Below, in pieces: positions 14,401-25,781 of a DNA stretch of 64,000 nucleotides (position 1 is its first letter; each line of letters begins with the position of its first letter). Location: contig CM043704.1 in the NCBI GenBank assembly GCA_023935145.1, positions 97,908,873 through 97,972,872 of the forward strand, in the 5' to 3' direction. Made by a program: the position numbers and the translations under genes. This stretch comes from Bretschneidera sinensis. Taxonomy: Eukaryota; Streptophyta; Magnoliopsida; Brassicales; Akaniaceae. The notes under the pieces were generated by a model. The model saw only the letters and a list, made by a program, of their open reading frames with translations. It was not told the DNA's origin and did no database searches.

Positions 14401-15394
14401 TGATAATGATTTTATTATCTTGTTGTTGTATGTGGATGACATGTTGGTTGCAGGCCCCAACAGAGATCAAATCCAAAAATTGAAGGCACAGTTGGCTAGG
14501 GAGTTTGATTTGAAGGACTTGGGACCAGTAAACAAGATTTTAGGGATGCAGATTCACCGAGACAGAAATAACAGGAAGATTTGGCTTTCCCAGAAGAACT
14601 ACTTCAACAAGATCTTGTGACGCTTCAACATGCAAGATAGTAAGCCAATTTCTACCCCACTTCCTATTAATTTCAAGTTATCCTCAAGTATGTGTCCTAG
14701 CAATGAAGAAGAGAGGAGAGAGATGTCTCTAGTACCGTATGCATCAGCAGTGAGAAGTTTAATGTTTGCTATGATTTGTACAAGACCAGACATTGCACAA
14801 GCAGTGAGAGTGGTTAGTCGATTTATGGCGAATCCTGGTGAAAAGCATTGGAATACTGTGAAGAGGGTTTTGAGATACATCAGAGGAACCTCAGATGCTA
14901 TATTATGTTATGGATGATCAAATTTTACTGTCAGAGGTTATGTTGATTCAGATTTTTTAGGGGATCTCAATAAAAGCAAGTCTACTACAGGTTATGTGTT
15001 TACACTTGCAGGAAGAGCTGTAAGCTGGGTTTCTAAACTGCAGATGGTTGTAGCTCTATCTACAACGGAAACAGAATACATGGCGGCTACACAAGCTTGC
15101 AAGGAAGCAGTTTGGATACAAAAGTTATTAGAAGAGCTCGGGCACAAGTAGGATAAGATTGTTCTGTTTTGTGACAGTCAGAGTGCCTTGCACATTGTAA
15201 GGAATCCAGCTTTTCGTTCACGGACAAAGCACATAAGGGTTCAGTATCACTTCGTTCGAGAAGTAGTGGAAGAAAGTAGTATGGATATGCAGAAGATTCA
15301 CACCGATGAGAACCTAGCAGATGTTATGACCAAGCCGATCAACACTAAAAAGTTTAAATGGTGTAGATCCTCATGTGGCCTAATAGAAACGTAA
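11451..15394 (+). pseudogene. Copia gag-pol polyprotein, degenerate
   Basis: The polyprotein starts at ATG 11451. Domains in order: gag with zinc knuckle CYNCGKKGHVKKDCW (about 12148-12192); aspartic protease WLLDSGATWHMT (about 12320); integrase with HHCC finger (about 12730-12850), core Asp residues in HSDVWESP and RIDNGRE and Glu in QQNGVVER; reverse transcriptase with YVDD (about 14430); RNase H with TETEYMA and CDSQSALH, ending at 15394. Stops at 11508, 11697, 12761, 13586, 13640, 13979, 14297, 14618, 14915 and 15149, plus one frameshift near 11706, destroy it. Apart from that frameshift the whole length stays in one frame. Nearly all stops sit at positions where the family has Trp, Gln or Arg. 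Confidence 0.93.
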
Positions 15395-15486
15395 GCAAGC
15401 ATAGATTTGGCAAGTGAGGAAGGATGGAAGGATTACGAAAGATCTGTTGCATAGATCGAGGTGTGAAGACAGATTGAAATCAGTCT

Positions 15487-15499
15487 TCAAGTGGGAGAT
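15487..15499 (+). other. Polypurine tract of copia element 1
   Basis: Purine-rich AAGTGGGAGA stretch directly before the 3' LTR, where plus-strand priming occurs in copia elements. Confidence 0.8.
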
Positions 15500-16047
15500 T
15501 GTTAAAGGAGGAAACCAATTCCAAAAATACTTTCGGTGGACAAAGAGTGGCCATGTGGGGTGGACAAAGACAAAGCACTTTATGCATGTGTTTCCACCTT
15601 TTCTGCAAACCTTGACTAATATTGCCGAAAGCAATTTTGGCAAGAACTCTCGTGAATGCACAATGGTTTCTTGAAGCCTATAAATAGGCTCTCATTTGTA
15701 CTCAAAGTGACACACCAAGAAAGAGTATTAGAGAGAGTGAGAGTTACTACTTAGAGAGAAAAATTTGTTCCTTCTTTGTAAGTAATATTTTCCCGATTTT
15801 GTGTGAGAGTTGTTTCTCCTATTATAATAGAGATTAGACAATTGTTATCTCATTGTAATTAGAGAGAAGTTGTTGTAATCCCTATTTTACAATAGTGAAA
15901 TCCTCCTACACTTGCCTGTGGTTTTTTTACCTCAAATTTGTTCGGGGGTTTTTCCACGTAAAATATTTGTGTCCATTTTATCTTTATTTTTCTCATTTCA
16001 CTTTAGTTATGTGTTAGCTTCGGCCCGGTAATTTTTTTTTCTTAACA
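15500..16047 (+). repeat. 3' LTR of copia element 1 (548 bp)
   Basis: Begins TGTTAAAGGAGG, ends CTTAACA, with TATAAATA at 15679-15686. Followed at once by the right GAATA duplication (16048-16052). Confidence 0.93.
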
Positions 16048-16052
16048 GAATA
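16048..16052 (+). repeat. Target site duplication GAATA, right copy
   Basis: Matches 10845-10849 exactly. Confidence 0.9.
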
Positions 16053-16264
16053 CTCCTACATACCCACAACTCCCATATCGTGACTATTATATAAAGGTGT
16101 AATATTTTGGGATGACAACAAATAGAGTACAATTGATTGGGAAGATGATTTTTCTACCAATACTAAAATTAACTTTTTATCCCGACAAAACTTACTTCCA
16201 TACTTGCATTGAAAAGCTTTAATGAGAAAAACAATAAAAGTAATAAAAAAAGTGAAGTTGTAAC

Positions 16265-16976
16265 CTGCAAAATCGTGGTTATACCACATTGAACAACACA
16301 ATATTCACGATGCATAGTGCATTCGCATTTGGACCAACACTCTTTTATGAACTTCCTCATCAAATGACCTTTGCATTATTTTTTTTTACCCCAAAGCTTC
16401 TCTAATGGTAGATTTCACAAAAATACATATGATGTCGTTCAAGTTGTTGACTTATAGCGATATATTCATTTAGAAATTTCTCCTTCACTAGTTTTTCTGG
16501 TGTGTAAGCAAAATCGCTAAGTGTTTTAATAGCACAAGCACAAGATATAGCTAATGACAGACAATCCCCGAAACATTGTGAACAACAATCATCATTGGAT
16601 ATAGGTGCAAGTGAAAAACTCACATAAATATTATTGAAAATTGTGTTCTTCGAAATGTAAAAAAACTTTGGCAACTCAATATCTCCTTTATCATTTACTA
16701 AGCCAATTTTAACATTTTCTTGTCTTCTATATATGCCGTCCACATAATTTGAGTACTTCGCAACTTCATATGAGAGTATATCAATCTTTTTTTTGCTCTC
16801 ACTAAATGTACTCTTCAAATTTCTAGCAACAAAGTTAGGTTTTGAAGAGTTACAAATCAAAGAGATGCTCACCTCTCCATTGGTAGATGAAATGACATCA
16901 AATTGCGATGAATTTGAAACACAAATATCGTTATCCTCCCCATTTAAAGACTTAGATTGTGGTAAATTTGAATAGC
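16265..16976 (-). pseudogene. SUVR1/2/4-type histone methyltransferase fragment (pre-SET region)
   Basis: On the minus strand an open stretch (about 16976 to 16402) contains LPKFFYISKNTIF, VSFSLAPISNDDCCSQC and CACAIKTLSDFAYTPEKLVKE. This is the cysteine-rich zinc-binding pre-SET region typical of plant SUVR proteins, which methylate histone H3K9. After a stop and a frame change the family sequence resumes at 16363-16265 (RKFIKECWSKCEC, CVVQCGI) and reaches a plausible splice donor at about 16264. No SET catalytic domain follows, because the copia 3' LTR lies only about 210 bp away. The copy looks like a broken duplicate; the SET part is absent from this window. Confidence 0.75.
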
Positions 16977-17172
16977 TGAATCTTTTTTCTTCATATCTTC
17001 TGCTACCCGTCCAAAAAAGAGTTACTCAATTAACAAAAAGTATTCTCTCAAAATCCTAATTATCATCTTCGATCAATCCCTTCGAACAACTATTCTTTCT
17101 TGATTTGGTTTCAAGAATACCGATAAATCTAGAAATGATTTAATTCCCATATACCATTATTACCATATAAGA

Positions 17173-17192
17173 ATATATATATATATATATAT
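17173..17192. repeat. (AT)n microsatellite
   Basis: About ten AT dinucleotides in AT-rich spacer. Confidence 0.8.
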
Positions 17193-17348
17193 TCACATGA
17201 AAATAGAATGCTGCATTTGTTTTAAACGTACTTCCATATTTCAGCGCTAACCCTTTGTCGCAAGAAAAAGAAAAATTTTTCAATAGCTAACTACTAGGGT
17301 TTTGTAATAAGCACTCTATCCTTTCTATACCGAAGAATTTTTGGTTGG

Positions 17349-17520
17349 TTCGGGTCTAAATTCAATGTTTAGATCAGTTGAAAACTTCACTAATAATTTT
17401 AAGGAATTTTACTGGTAATGTTAATTTTTGGGTCTCACACCTATATTAACGCTATCAATGAAGTTCCTCAAGATTACTAGTGAAGTTTTAGCTGATCTAA
17501 ACCCAATGGTTTATATCCGA
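17349..17520. repeat. Long foldback hairpin element, about 170 bp
   Basis: The arm at about 17349-17422, containing TTTAGATCAGTTGAAAACTT, is an imperfect inverted copy of the arm at about 17447-17520, containing AAGTTTTAGCTGATCTAAA. Stem about 70 bp, loop about 25 bp. This is the form of a stem-loop MITE or a young inverted duplication. No coding potential. Confidence 0.6.
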
Positions 17521-19731
17521 GCAAGCTAATAAATTTTGTTCTATACCTGGGTTTTGCAAAGATTTGGTGCGTCAAGTTAGAGGTCAACCTTAGTCCAAAC
17601 CGTGATATTATAATCCTAACACTAATCAAACCTAACTCATGACAGGTTATAAAAATCTCAATCTTAAATCCATCAATGTAAAATTGGATTGGATTCAGGT
17701 TTTCTAGTGAAATAAAAATTAAGTTTAATGAGGCACAATGATTTATTGAATCACAATTTAAGTCTATAATACTATCGTTATAACTTATATAGAAACTTAC
17801 AATACTAATACAATTGATACAAATAACTTACGAGTGGTGTTTTCATGGACTCAGTTTCATAGTAACTACCATAGACCCAAGACGTGACAGATTATATTTT
17901 CTAACAGATTATATTTTCTAAACTTATATTTTCTTATTTTTATTTCATCAACCAGAGATGCAGCTAAGATTTTAAAGTTGGAGGCCAAATAAAAAAGTGT
18001 GTATTAAATATAAATATATTTTTCTTATTAAAAAAATATTAGCAGGATACAAATTAACTTACTACGACGTTTTTTATGAACCAAACAATAATGGTTATTC
18101 ATATAATTATTATCTACTAAATTTAGGTGTAGCTCACCATAAAATACAGATAATGATTAACAATATTTTATGAAAAATCATCATCAGTTGGTACAATAAC
18201 CACGTGACTTGGAGGATTCAACTAATTACCAATTAACTTACTAACAAAAAGAACAATTCAAAAAAAAAAAAGAAAAATTTACCAACAAAAGAAAGAAAAA
18301 AATTCTCTTGGAGATTAATTTTTGAATGAGAAGTTTAAAAATGGAAAGACTAATTTTCTTTTATTTTCCTTTGGCAGAAGCCAAAAACTGCTACAAAGAA
18401 GATCTTAAAGATTACACACAGAGATAATAGTGGGGGATTAATTCGAAGGTATTTCACCATTTCCATGATAGCTATTGTTCATGTAGAGATTATTGGTAAT
18501 TGCTACTATCTTAAATCCAATGAAAAGAAGTCATAAAGAAGCCTGGTTAGGTATATTGTTCAAGGGAAATGCTAGTGTCAGCAACTGCCGATTAGGATTT
18601 GAGCGCGAGGGAAAATCTAAGCCGCTAGACTTCCCCCTGTTGTTCAATCCAATTAGGGACAATAAGATCGAAATACTGTATATATTCGTGTAAGCCATTT
18701 GTATATTTTATCTTAAGATAAACAAAACAAATTTTTTCTAGCCTGTTCTTGCCATAGATGTCAGTATTTTGATCCATTTGCTTGTTGAATGCCACCTATT
18801 TTGGCTTGTAGCTTTATTTTACAAGACAATACCTGCGCGATGGATCAGTTGAAGACTTGATTAAATGAAACTGGTATACTTTCCATTATTTAACATGATT
18901 TTTTTGTAGATTTATTATTATTGATGATCAAACCAGATGATGAAAGGCATTGTTATAAAAAATTATGGAAAATAGAAAAAAAGTATTGAATGGATAGCAA
19001 CTAGCAATAATACAAGATAGAGTTAAGCACGTAAAATGAAGAAGAGAGAAGTAATCACTAAAATAAAGGTGAAAGTTTCTTATGCAAAAAAAAAAAAAAA
19101 ATCAACTATTCTTTTCCCATTATTTAACCAATCAACCTTTTAAAACATAGATAAGATAATCTAATAAAAAAAGTAAAATTAAGAAAAGAAATGAAAGATT
19201 GACTCGATATCAATAAAATTTTAAAACTAATACAATAAATTACTGTATTAAAACCAACTGCGATACAAAAGTCAAACAAAAGAATAGAAAGGTTTTCATA
19301 ATGAATTGAGTGTGTACTTTTAATAATGAAAATTTTTAAAAATATAATTTAATTAAAAAAATTTTGTTTATTAAATTACATTTTTCATCTTTAAAAAATG
19401 TTAAATGTTATTATATTACTGGTAGAAAAAATCAAAGAAAATCATTGGACTACTAGTTTATAGATTATAGCGTTGCCATCATAAAGATAACATTTCCCTA
19501 AAGAGTTTTTTTACCTTGACGAACCTTAGAATTTTGAAATAAAAAAATGTAACATACAAATATAAATAATTTAAAAATGAATCACGTTTTTCACAGCAGA
19601 TCATAAATAATATTCTCCCATTGAAAAATAATGTAATTGTTTACTTACACATCAACCCATAAAAAAATAAAATATTTACAACTGAACCATCATCTACCAG
19701 TCAAGATTAAACCTCCGAAAATGCCCCTCAC
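17521..19731. other. AT-rich intergenic region
   Basis: No supported gene. An open stretch at 18493-18693 has no recognisable similarity. The right end holds the 3' UTR of the minus-strand gene that follows. Confidence 0.5.
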
Positions 19732-20265
19732 TCAGTCAACCTTTTTGTTGTCATCATCGTAATCATACTCTTCCTCTTCATCAATCTCTTCCCTGCTTCT
19801 CTCCCCAAACACCTCCCTCACAGTCCCCAAAACGACACCATTGAACCACTCGAGACACCCACATTCACCACGACGACGAGAACAGCACCAGTCCTTCAAT
19901 TTACCAAAAAGCCCCTTTCCACCTAACTCTGGCGGGCTCCACATGGGCTGCAAGTAAGCCAAAGCCGCGTGCTTGACCAGTGGATTCTTGATGGGTATCT
20001 CGTTCCAGCTCGAGTTGTTCGTCGGTGAAATGATCGACTGCGGCGACGCAGGCAACAGGTCCTTCAGGCTGGTGTACGTCACAGACTGTATGGTTATCAT
20101 CTCTATATCAGAGATTTGAGAAACGAACCCGTTGGGCAAGAGAAAACTGGAGGAATAATGAGAGTTATTAGAGTTGAATGGGAAATCAAGATTTGTGCTA
20201 ATTGGGTTTTGATTTCTGTTAACTGGGTGTTGATCATTAATAATTATAGGGGTTTGTGTTTCCAT
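19732..20265 (-). CDS. Uncharacterised plant protein with acidic C-terminus, 177 aa
   Basis: An intact single-exon frame from ATG 20265. I do not recognise a named family, but the composition is that of a real gene. There is an Asn/Ser/Pro-rich N-terminus, then a strongly patterned core (QSVTYTSLKDLLPASPQS, then IPIKNPLVKHAALAYLQPM) that looks like a conserved plant motif block. A Cys-rich basic patch follows (WCCSRRRGECGCLEWF), then an acidic tail of Glu/Asp/Tyr. No signal peptide, TM helix or known catalytic motif is seen. GC content is clearly higher than in the flanks. A long A-run at about 20393-20412 and an AG-repeat near 20450 lie upstream, probably in the 5' UTR or promoter. Function unknown. 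Confidence 0.7.
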   Translation of the reverse strand: METQTPIIINDQHPVNRNQNPISTNLDFPFNSNNSHYSSSFLLPNGFVSQISDIEMITIQSVTYTSLKDLLPASPQSIISPTNNSSWNEIPIKNPLVKHAALAYLQPMWSPPELGGKGLFGKLKDWCCSRRRGECGCLEWFNGVVLGTVREVFGERSREEIDEEEEYDYDDDNKKVD

Positions 20266-21650
20266 TATGGAAAGTGGTGAAACAATCGTAATCCTTTTTT
20301 TGAAAATAGAAAGTGTTTTGTTTTCTTAGCTTGCAGCTTCGTGATTTTTGGCAATACCCTTTAAGATTGTGATTCCATGAAATCAAAATTGAAAAAAAAA
20401 AAAAAAAAAAAACCTTAGAATGGTAAGTTGCAGAAATAGAGTTTAGAGAGAGAAAAAGAGAGAGAGTGAGTAGTGATTTTTTCGATTTTTGAGGTTAATT
20501 GTCTACTTGGGTTGTTTTACTTCTTCTGTGAGAAAAATTAGTTAAGCGGAAAATGATTTTAGGGTGCGCAGATTAAAAAATAGCAATGCGCAGATATGGA
20601 GCGTAGGTCACACGAACAAATAACATACGAAAGGAATGATTTAGACCAAATAGAAAAAGACACGTTGCAAAACATGTTAAATAGAAGCTTAGCGCGTGGA
20701 TGAGAAACATTTTACAACGTAGTATCTATCGCTGCACCCTAGAATTTCGCTCTTTTGCCGGAGGTTTTGATTTTAAAAGTCTTAGCTTTTTGAAACGCAA
20801 GAGAAGATTAAAAAGAAAAAAGAGGCAATTACGCTATTGTGATTCGTGGGTGATACGGAGTAGTATCCTCTTTGGATTTCCATAGGAAATGCACAACTGT
20901 AAAAAAAAAAAATTACTGTAGAGTGAAATCAAATAAATTAGTGTATGTGAGCACATAATTAGCAGGCAAATCTTGCCACCTAAATGATAAGTCAGCGAAA
21001 TATTGCCATTTACATACCCTTTTTAAAATAACAGATAAGATCTAATGTTGACATGTTGTCATCATGTTGTATAAGCTCCGGATGGGAAGATTCCTTGTAA
21101 TCCATTCGTTTAAATAGCAGTGTAATTAATTTTTAATTTTTTTTCCATTTTAGTTATTTTGTTTACACAATAAAAGAAATGATTTTCGTTACGATGTGGA
21201 AAAAATGTATGATAAAAAATTTTTAAAAAAATTGAAATCTCTTACTTTTGTATATAAATGTTATAATAAATTGAATTATGTTTAAACCAATAAAAGACAC
21301 TTACAAATTAAGTTACTAACAAATACGTTGTTAGCTCTTACACACGCGCAACTAGTGAGAGCCAATTAATAAGGTTCATAACTAATCCGTAATGCCCTTT
21401 TCTAGATCATTTATCTCTCGCACTTGAAAATAGTAACAAACAATTTGTAGTTGCAAAATGGCTGGTGCAAAATTTTTGGTAATTAAAAGTTTAAAACCAT
21501 TTCTTAATTAAAATGAAGTTTTAATCCATACTTTCACATAAAAAGCAAGGTTAAAATATTGGAAAAAGTCAAAGTCCGTTAAAGTGATTGGGCTGGTCCG
21601 TCCAGTCAGAAACCCGGCCCAGGGAAAAATTTCGGCCTTTCTCGAAAGTC
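20266..21650. other. Intergenic region between divergent genes
   Basis: Promoter space of the minus-strand 177-residue gene on the left and of the transporter on the right. A pure A-run of about 20 bases lies at 20393-20412. No gene supported. Confidence 0.45.
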
Positions 21651-21654
21651 ATTT

Positions 21655-21870
21655 TTTATATACGACACGTGGACTCATGTGCAGGAACTTTTCCTCAAGG
21701 TGGCGTGAAAAGCGGTGCGTTTTACCCTCCAAAGTCTATGATTCGGCGTCGTGTCGGAGATATCCTCTTTAATTACGCTCTTCCTCTCTGAATCTCTCTC
21801 TGTGGTTGTGCAAGAGCCAGAACAAAGATGACAACGAGACACGTGCGGTTTGAAACGGACACGTGGTATT
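21655..21870 (+). promoter_or_regulatory. Three CACGTG G-box/ABRE motifs upstream of the transporter
   Basis: CACGTG at 21666-21671, 21840-21845 and 21860-21865, each preceded by A (ACACGTG) and the first and third followed by G. The last two are exactly 20 bp apart, about two helical turns. A TATA-like TTTTATATAC at 21655-21663 precedes the first. bZIP and bHLH factors bind this core and ABA-response elements share it. That they control the transporter is inference from position. Confidence 0.5.
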
Positions 21871-23044
21871 CCACTGCTAGCCTCACCTCTATCTCGTTAT
21901 GACACTTCGCTAACTAAATAGCACATAGCTACTTAAAAAACAGAAGTTCGACAAACATTTTTCAGTTCTCTCATTAATGGTTAGTGTATCATTTTAATCC
22001 TAAAGATTTTCTTCGTATTTATTTATAGCCATTCTTTTTGTTCAATGCAAAAGGGTTCTTCAATTTGTGTGCTTGTTGACCAAAAGTAAGAGGTAATTCT
22101 GTTTTGGGTTTGATTTCATGACTTTCAATTTTTATTTATTTATTTTGGTTTGTGGGTATAAATGTCTCATGACTGTGAATGTGGAGGGAAGTGAAGTTTG
22201 AATTTTGCATGTGAAATACAGCATCAGCATGGCCGAGTCAATGAAGAAGGTTTTGAGTGTTTTTGGTGTTGGTTTTGTTTTTTCTTTGATTGTTATTGTG
22301 TCGATAATTGGGTTTATAAGTGAAAGAATTATTTTATTGTTTTTAGAAGAGAGATTAAAAATCGTATTTTGTCCTTTTTGGTTATAAATATAAGGGTTAT
22401 TTAATTGTTTAGAGGAGAGCACAACCACATTTTATCCTTTTTGGGGTTTTTTTTTGGTGTTATTCATATATGTTTAATTGATTAGCAAATGTACTTGCAG
22501 TAAGCGAATTTAACACGTGCTTAGAAAATGTTTTGTGAGTCTGCAAAAGCCTAATATTGCTTTTGGCAGAAGTTAAGCAACAGGGGTAGCTACGATTATC
22601 TGTTAATATACTAAAGTATGAGTTTTTGAGAAAATGAATGAATGTAAGGGAACTATATCTACGGCTTCCTTGTTATTTGCGCGGGATTCTTTTTATTGTT
22701 TTCTTTTGGTACTTGTTGGCTTTTTTTTATTGTTTCTCATAAGATGGTTTTGGTTTTCTCTGTTCTTTATTTATCTGTCAATGTTTGAACCTGCAAATAA
22801 CCACATTTAACTGAAATATACTGTTCGTCTTTCATTATTTAAACCTGCAAAATACTACATTTGATTGAAATGTATATTTTATCTGTCATTGTTTAAACCT
22901 GCAAGCTACATTTAATTGAAATGTACATATAGGCTATGCTTGGGAAGTAGAAGATAAAAAGAAAGAAAAAGATATGAAAGGAAAAGAAATGAGAGAAAGT
23001 TGAGGGCTACATGTACCTTTTGTTTGGAATAACACACTTTACTA

Positions 23045-23082
23045 TTTTTTCCTCTCAATTTGGGGGAATTGAGAGGAAAAAA
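23045..23082. repeat. Perfect 16-bp stem-loop in the 5' UTR intron of the transporter
   Basis: TTTTTTCCTCTCAATT, a six-base TGGGGG loop, then its exact complement. It is nested in a wider purine/pyrimidine inverted region (about 22930-23150) containing two ACATGTACC copies in opposite halves. It lies just before the intron acceptor at 23198. Confidence 0.7.
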
Positions 23083-23237
23083 TGGATACATGTACCCCAC
23101 CTTTTCCTTTCCACTTCTTTATACATACACCTTTTCCTTTCCTTTCCCTGCATTACCCTCAAACTAAACACGCCAATAAAGTTTGATTTTTGGTGCAGAA
23201 ACATAGAAGTTCATTAACTAGGCAAACTTTTGCTGAG

Positions 23238-24647
23238 ATGCCGGAGTCCAATAATACCCAGTATGTGGAACTGGGGGAAGCTCCTTCCCCCAAGTTGGAG
23301 AAGTTCCAAAAGGTTTCTATTATACCTCTTGTTTTCCTGATCTTTTATGAGGTATCTGGAGGGCCATTTGGTGTTGAGGATAGTGTAAAGGCAGCTGGTC
23401 CCCTTTTAGCCCTTCTCGGGTTTTTGATATTTCCATTTGTATGGAGTATCCCTGAAGCTCTTATAACCGCAGAGATGGGTACTATGTTCCCTGAGAATGG
23501 TGGGTATGTAGTTTGGGTTTCGTCGGCATTGGGTCCTTATTGGGGTTTCCAAGAAGGTTGGTTGAAATGGCTTAGTGGGGTTATTGATAACGCGTTGTAC
23601 CCGGTTTTGTTTCTAGATTATCTGAAATATGCAGTCCCAGCTTTAGGAGGAGGTTTGCCTAAGATAATAGCCATCCTGGTTTTGACTGTGGCTCTCACTT
23701 ACATGAACTACAGAGGTTTGACAATAGTGGGTTGGGCTGCTATTTTATTGGGGGTGTTTTCCCTTCTTCCTTTTGTGTGTATGGGATTTGTGGCAATTCC
23801 CAAACTGAATCCATCAAGGTGGTTTGTGGTAGATTTTGGTAATGTGAACTGGAGTATATACTTGAACACTCTATTTTGGAATCTGAACTATTGGGATTCC
23901 ATTAGTACTTTGTCGGGAGAGGTGGAAAATCCTAGTAAAACACTTCCAAAAGCCCTCTTTTATGCTCTTCTCTTGGTTGTTTCTGGGTACTTCTTTCCTC
24001 TTTTGATTGGTACCGGAGCAATTCCCATTGATCGTGAGCTTTGGTCTGATGGCTATTTCTCGGACATTGCTAAAATTCTTGGAGGTGTTTGGTTGAGATC
24101 TTGGGTTCAGGCGGCTTCTGCTCTGTCAAACATGGGTATGTTTGTGGCTGAAATGAGCAGTGACTCATTCCAACTTCTGGGGATGGCAGACCATGGAATG
24201 CTTCCAGAGCTCTTCAGGAAGAGGTCCCGTTATGGAACCCCTCCTATCGGGATCCTGTTCTCTGCATCGGGTGTGATATTGCTTTCTTGGTTGAGCTTTC
24301 AAGAGATTGTAGCTGCAGAGAACTTCTTGTACTGTTTCGGGATGATTATGGAGTTCATAGCATTTGTGAAGCTAAGGATGACACACCCAGCTGCATCTCG
24401 GCCTTATAAAATACCTGTCGGTACTGCTGGAGCAATTTTAATGTGTATTCCTCCTACCCTACTGATTTTTGTGGTATTGGCTTTTGCTTCTCTCAAAGTT
24501 ATGGTTATCAGCATCATTGCTGTGATAATTGGACTTGTTCTGCAGCCTTGTCTCAAGCATACTGAGAAGAAGAGATGGTTCAAATTCTCAATGAGGGAGG
24601 ACCTCCCAGATATCCGTTCTGCCTATCATCAATGTAATTGTTCGTAA
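23238..24647 (+). CDS. Polyamine uptake transporter (PUT/LAT family, APC superfamily)
   Basis: A proton-coupled amino-acid/polyamine permease of the plant PUT (RMV1/LAT) group, which moves polyamines and paraquat across plasma or endomembranes. The 469-residue single-exon frame is intact and of normal length. The N-terminus is cytosolic, then about 12 hydrophobic segments. The first contains the APC consensus [18 protein letters not shown], and the family signature [20 protein letters not shown] follows. I chose ATG 23238. The frame is open back to a TTG at 23190, but a splice acceptor TTGGTGCAG ends at 23198, so those upstream codons are intron/UTR. A large 5' UTR intron is typical of this family. 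AATAAA is at 24743-24748. Which PUT paralogue it is cannot be settled by eye. Confidence 0.93.
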   Translation: MPESNNTQYVELGEAPSPKLEKFQKVSIIPLVFLIFYEVSGGPFGVEDSVKAAGPLLALLGFLIFPFVWSIPEALITAEMGTMFPENGGYVVWVSSALGPYWGFQEGWLKWLSGVIDNALYPVLFLDYLKYAVPALGGGLPKIIAILVLTVALTYMNYRGLTIVGWAAILLGVFSLLPFVCMGFVAIPKLNPSRWFVVDFGNVNWSIYLNTLFWNLNYWDSISTLSGEVENPSKTLPKALFYALLLVVSGYFFPLLIGTGAIPIDRELWSDGYFSDIAKILGGVWLRSWVQAASALSNMGMFVAEMSSDSFQLLGMADHGMLPELFRKRSRYGTPPIGILFSASGVILLSWLSFQEIVAAENFLYCFGMIMEFIAFVKLRMTHPAASRPYKIPVGTAGAILMCIPPTLLIFVVLAFASLKVMVISIIAVIIGLVLQPCLKHTEKKRWFKFSMREDLPDIRSAYHQCNCS

Positions 24648-24742
24648 ATGCCGATAACTTTTTTATACTTTCCATTTTCTTTGCCTCTGAGCTGTAAATG
24701 CAGTGCTAGCCTTTATGTTTGATATACAATTTTGAGTTAGAT

Positions 24743-24748
24743 AATAAA
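24743..24748 (+). terminator. Polyadenylation signal of the transporter
   Basis: AATAAA about 95 bases past the stop codon. Confidence 0.5.
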
Positions 24749-24749
24749 T

Positions 24750-25781
24750 TAGATGTAGGAATTTGGATGCAATGCAATAATGGCTTACTGATGCTCGTTT
24801 AGGTCTTAAATAGGTGTTGATTTAGAAAATTTCGACGATGATTCACTCTATTTGGTGCTAATTAAGGACATTACTTGCCAAAATAGGCTGAAGGTTTGAG
24901 GAAGTATTTTGTTTTCCTTCTTTTGTATTTAGTGCAAAGGTTACCACTTTATTGGGAGTACAATAATTTTCTGTAGTATAATATTTACTTTTTGAATGTG
25001 AAACTGCAGTCTTGCTCTGACTCTTCATTTTATTTGAAGTACACATGTCCGAAACATATTCAATAATATGGGTGTGCCTGACACGTATCCACATCCGACA
25101 TTTGTACTCGCATCTGGGTAACATAAGCTGCTCCACACACTGTATCGGGAAAAAAATGAATTTCTTTTAACACTTCTTCCTGAACGTAGAAACTTATTAG
25201 GATTAATATATATTCTTGTAAATGCTTTGAAGTCCCTTTTTGTTCTCTGCTTCTGAGATTCCTTGCCTCTGAATTATTTTGAGATTTGCATGTGATAAAG
25301 GATGACTGAATGAGCAAAGACAACTAATGAGTTGAAACTAGACACTATTTCCAGACCCCACTTGATTATTCTTTGATCCATATATAAATTTAAATTTCTT
25401 TTTATTTTTTTGGGTTTAACGAAGGTCATCAGGTATGTTCCATCGTTTTTTTTATATGTTTAGTCTTTTTTAGTTCTTATTAGTACTACTTATCTACTCT
25501 ACTTGTCCTAGTAGGCCTTAAGATCTCTAGTTTCGGTTTCCACATAAATTGTACTCAACTGACATTAGGGTATCAAATTTGTTGATTCAAACAGAAATTT
25601 TGTGGCAGGATTAACTGCTTTATGGATCTAAAGTACATACTTCAGGACTTGAACTTCCATTTGGTGCTATTTGTTTATTTGAGATTTTACCCTATGTACA
25701 AAATAAAAGTACAGTATCTTTTTCCTTTTGGTTCATTGGAGGTTTATTAGGCTCATGAGGTGACCCTCTTTTTTCCCTGCT
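24750..25781. other. Spacer left of the gypsy element
   Basis: AT-rich. It should contain the first exon (start codon and plastid targeting segment) of the SecE-type gene whose later exons lie right of the gypsy element, but I could not identify that exon. The last bases before 25782 are a pyrimidine tract that looks like the end of an intron. Confidence 0.4.

Larger units (their letters stand above)
10850..16047 (+). mobile_element. Complete but defective Ty1/copia LTR retrotransposon 1
   Basis: A 5.2-kb element with both LTRs, primer-binding site, polypurine tract and a perfect 5-bp target duplication. Gene order gag-protease-integrase-RT-RNase H is diagnostic of Ty1/copia. It sits between the B3 pseudogene and a SUVR pseudogene in otherwise AT-rich DNA. 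It cannot encode its own proteins because of ten in-frame stops and one frameshift. LTR divergence near 6 percent indicates an insertion a few million years old at usual plant rates. Confidence 0.93.

Noticed and set aside
18493..18693. 66-codon frame in AT-rich spacer
   Set aside because: No family resemblance, no splice or promoter context, and length expected by chance.
21584..21791. Two overlapping frames of 62-67 codons before the transporter
   Set aside because: Low-information peptides in the promoter/5' UTR region, with no homology I recognise.
23190..23237. Upstream in-frame extension of the transporter
   Set aside because: It begins with TTG and contains a splice acceptor at 23198; the first ATG in frame is 23238 and matches the family N-terminus.
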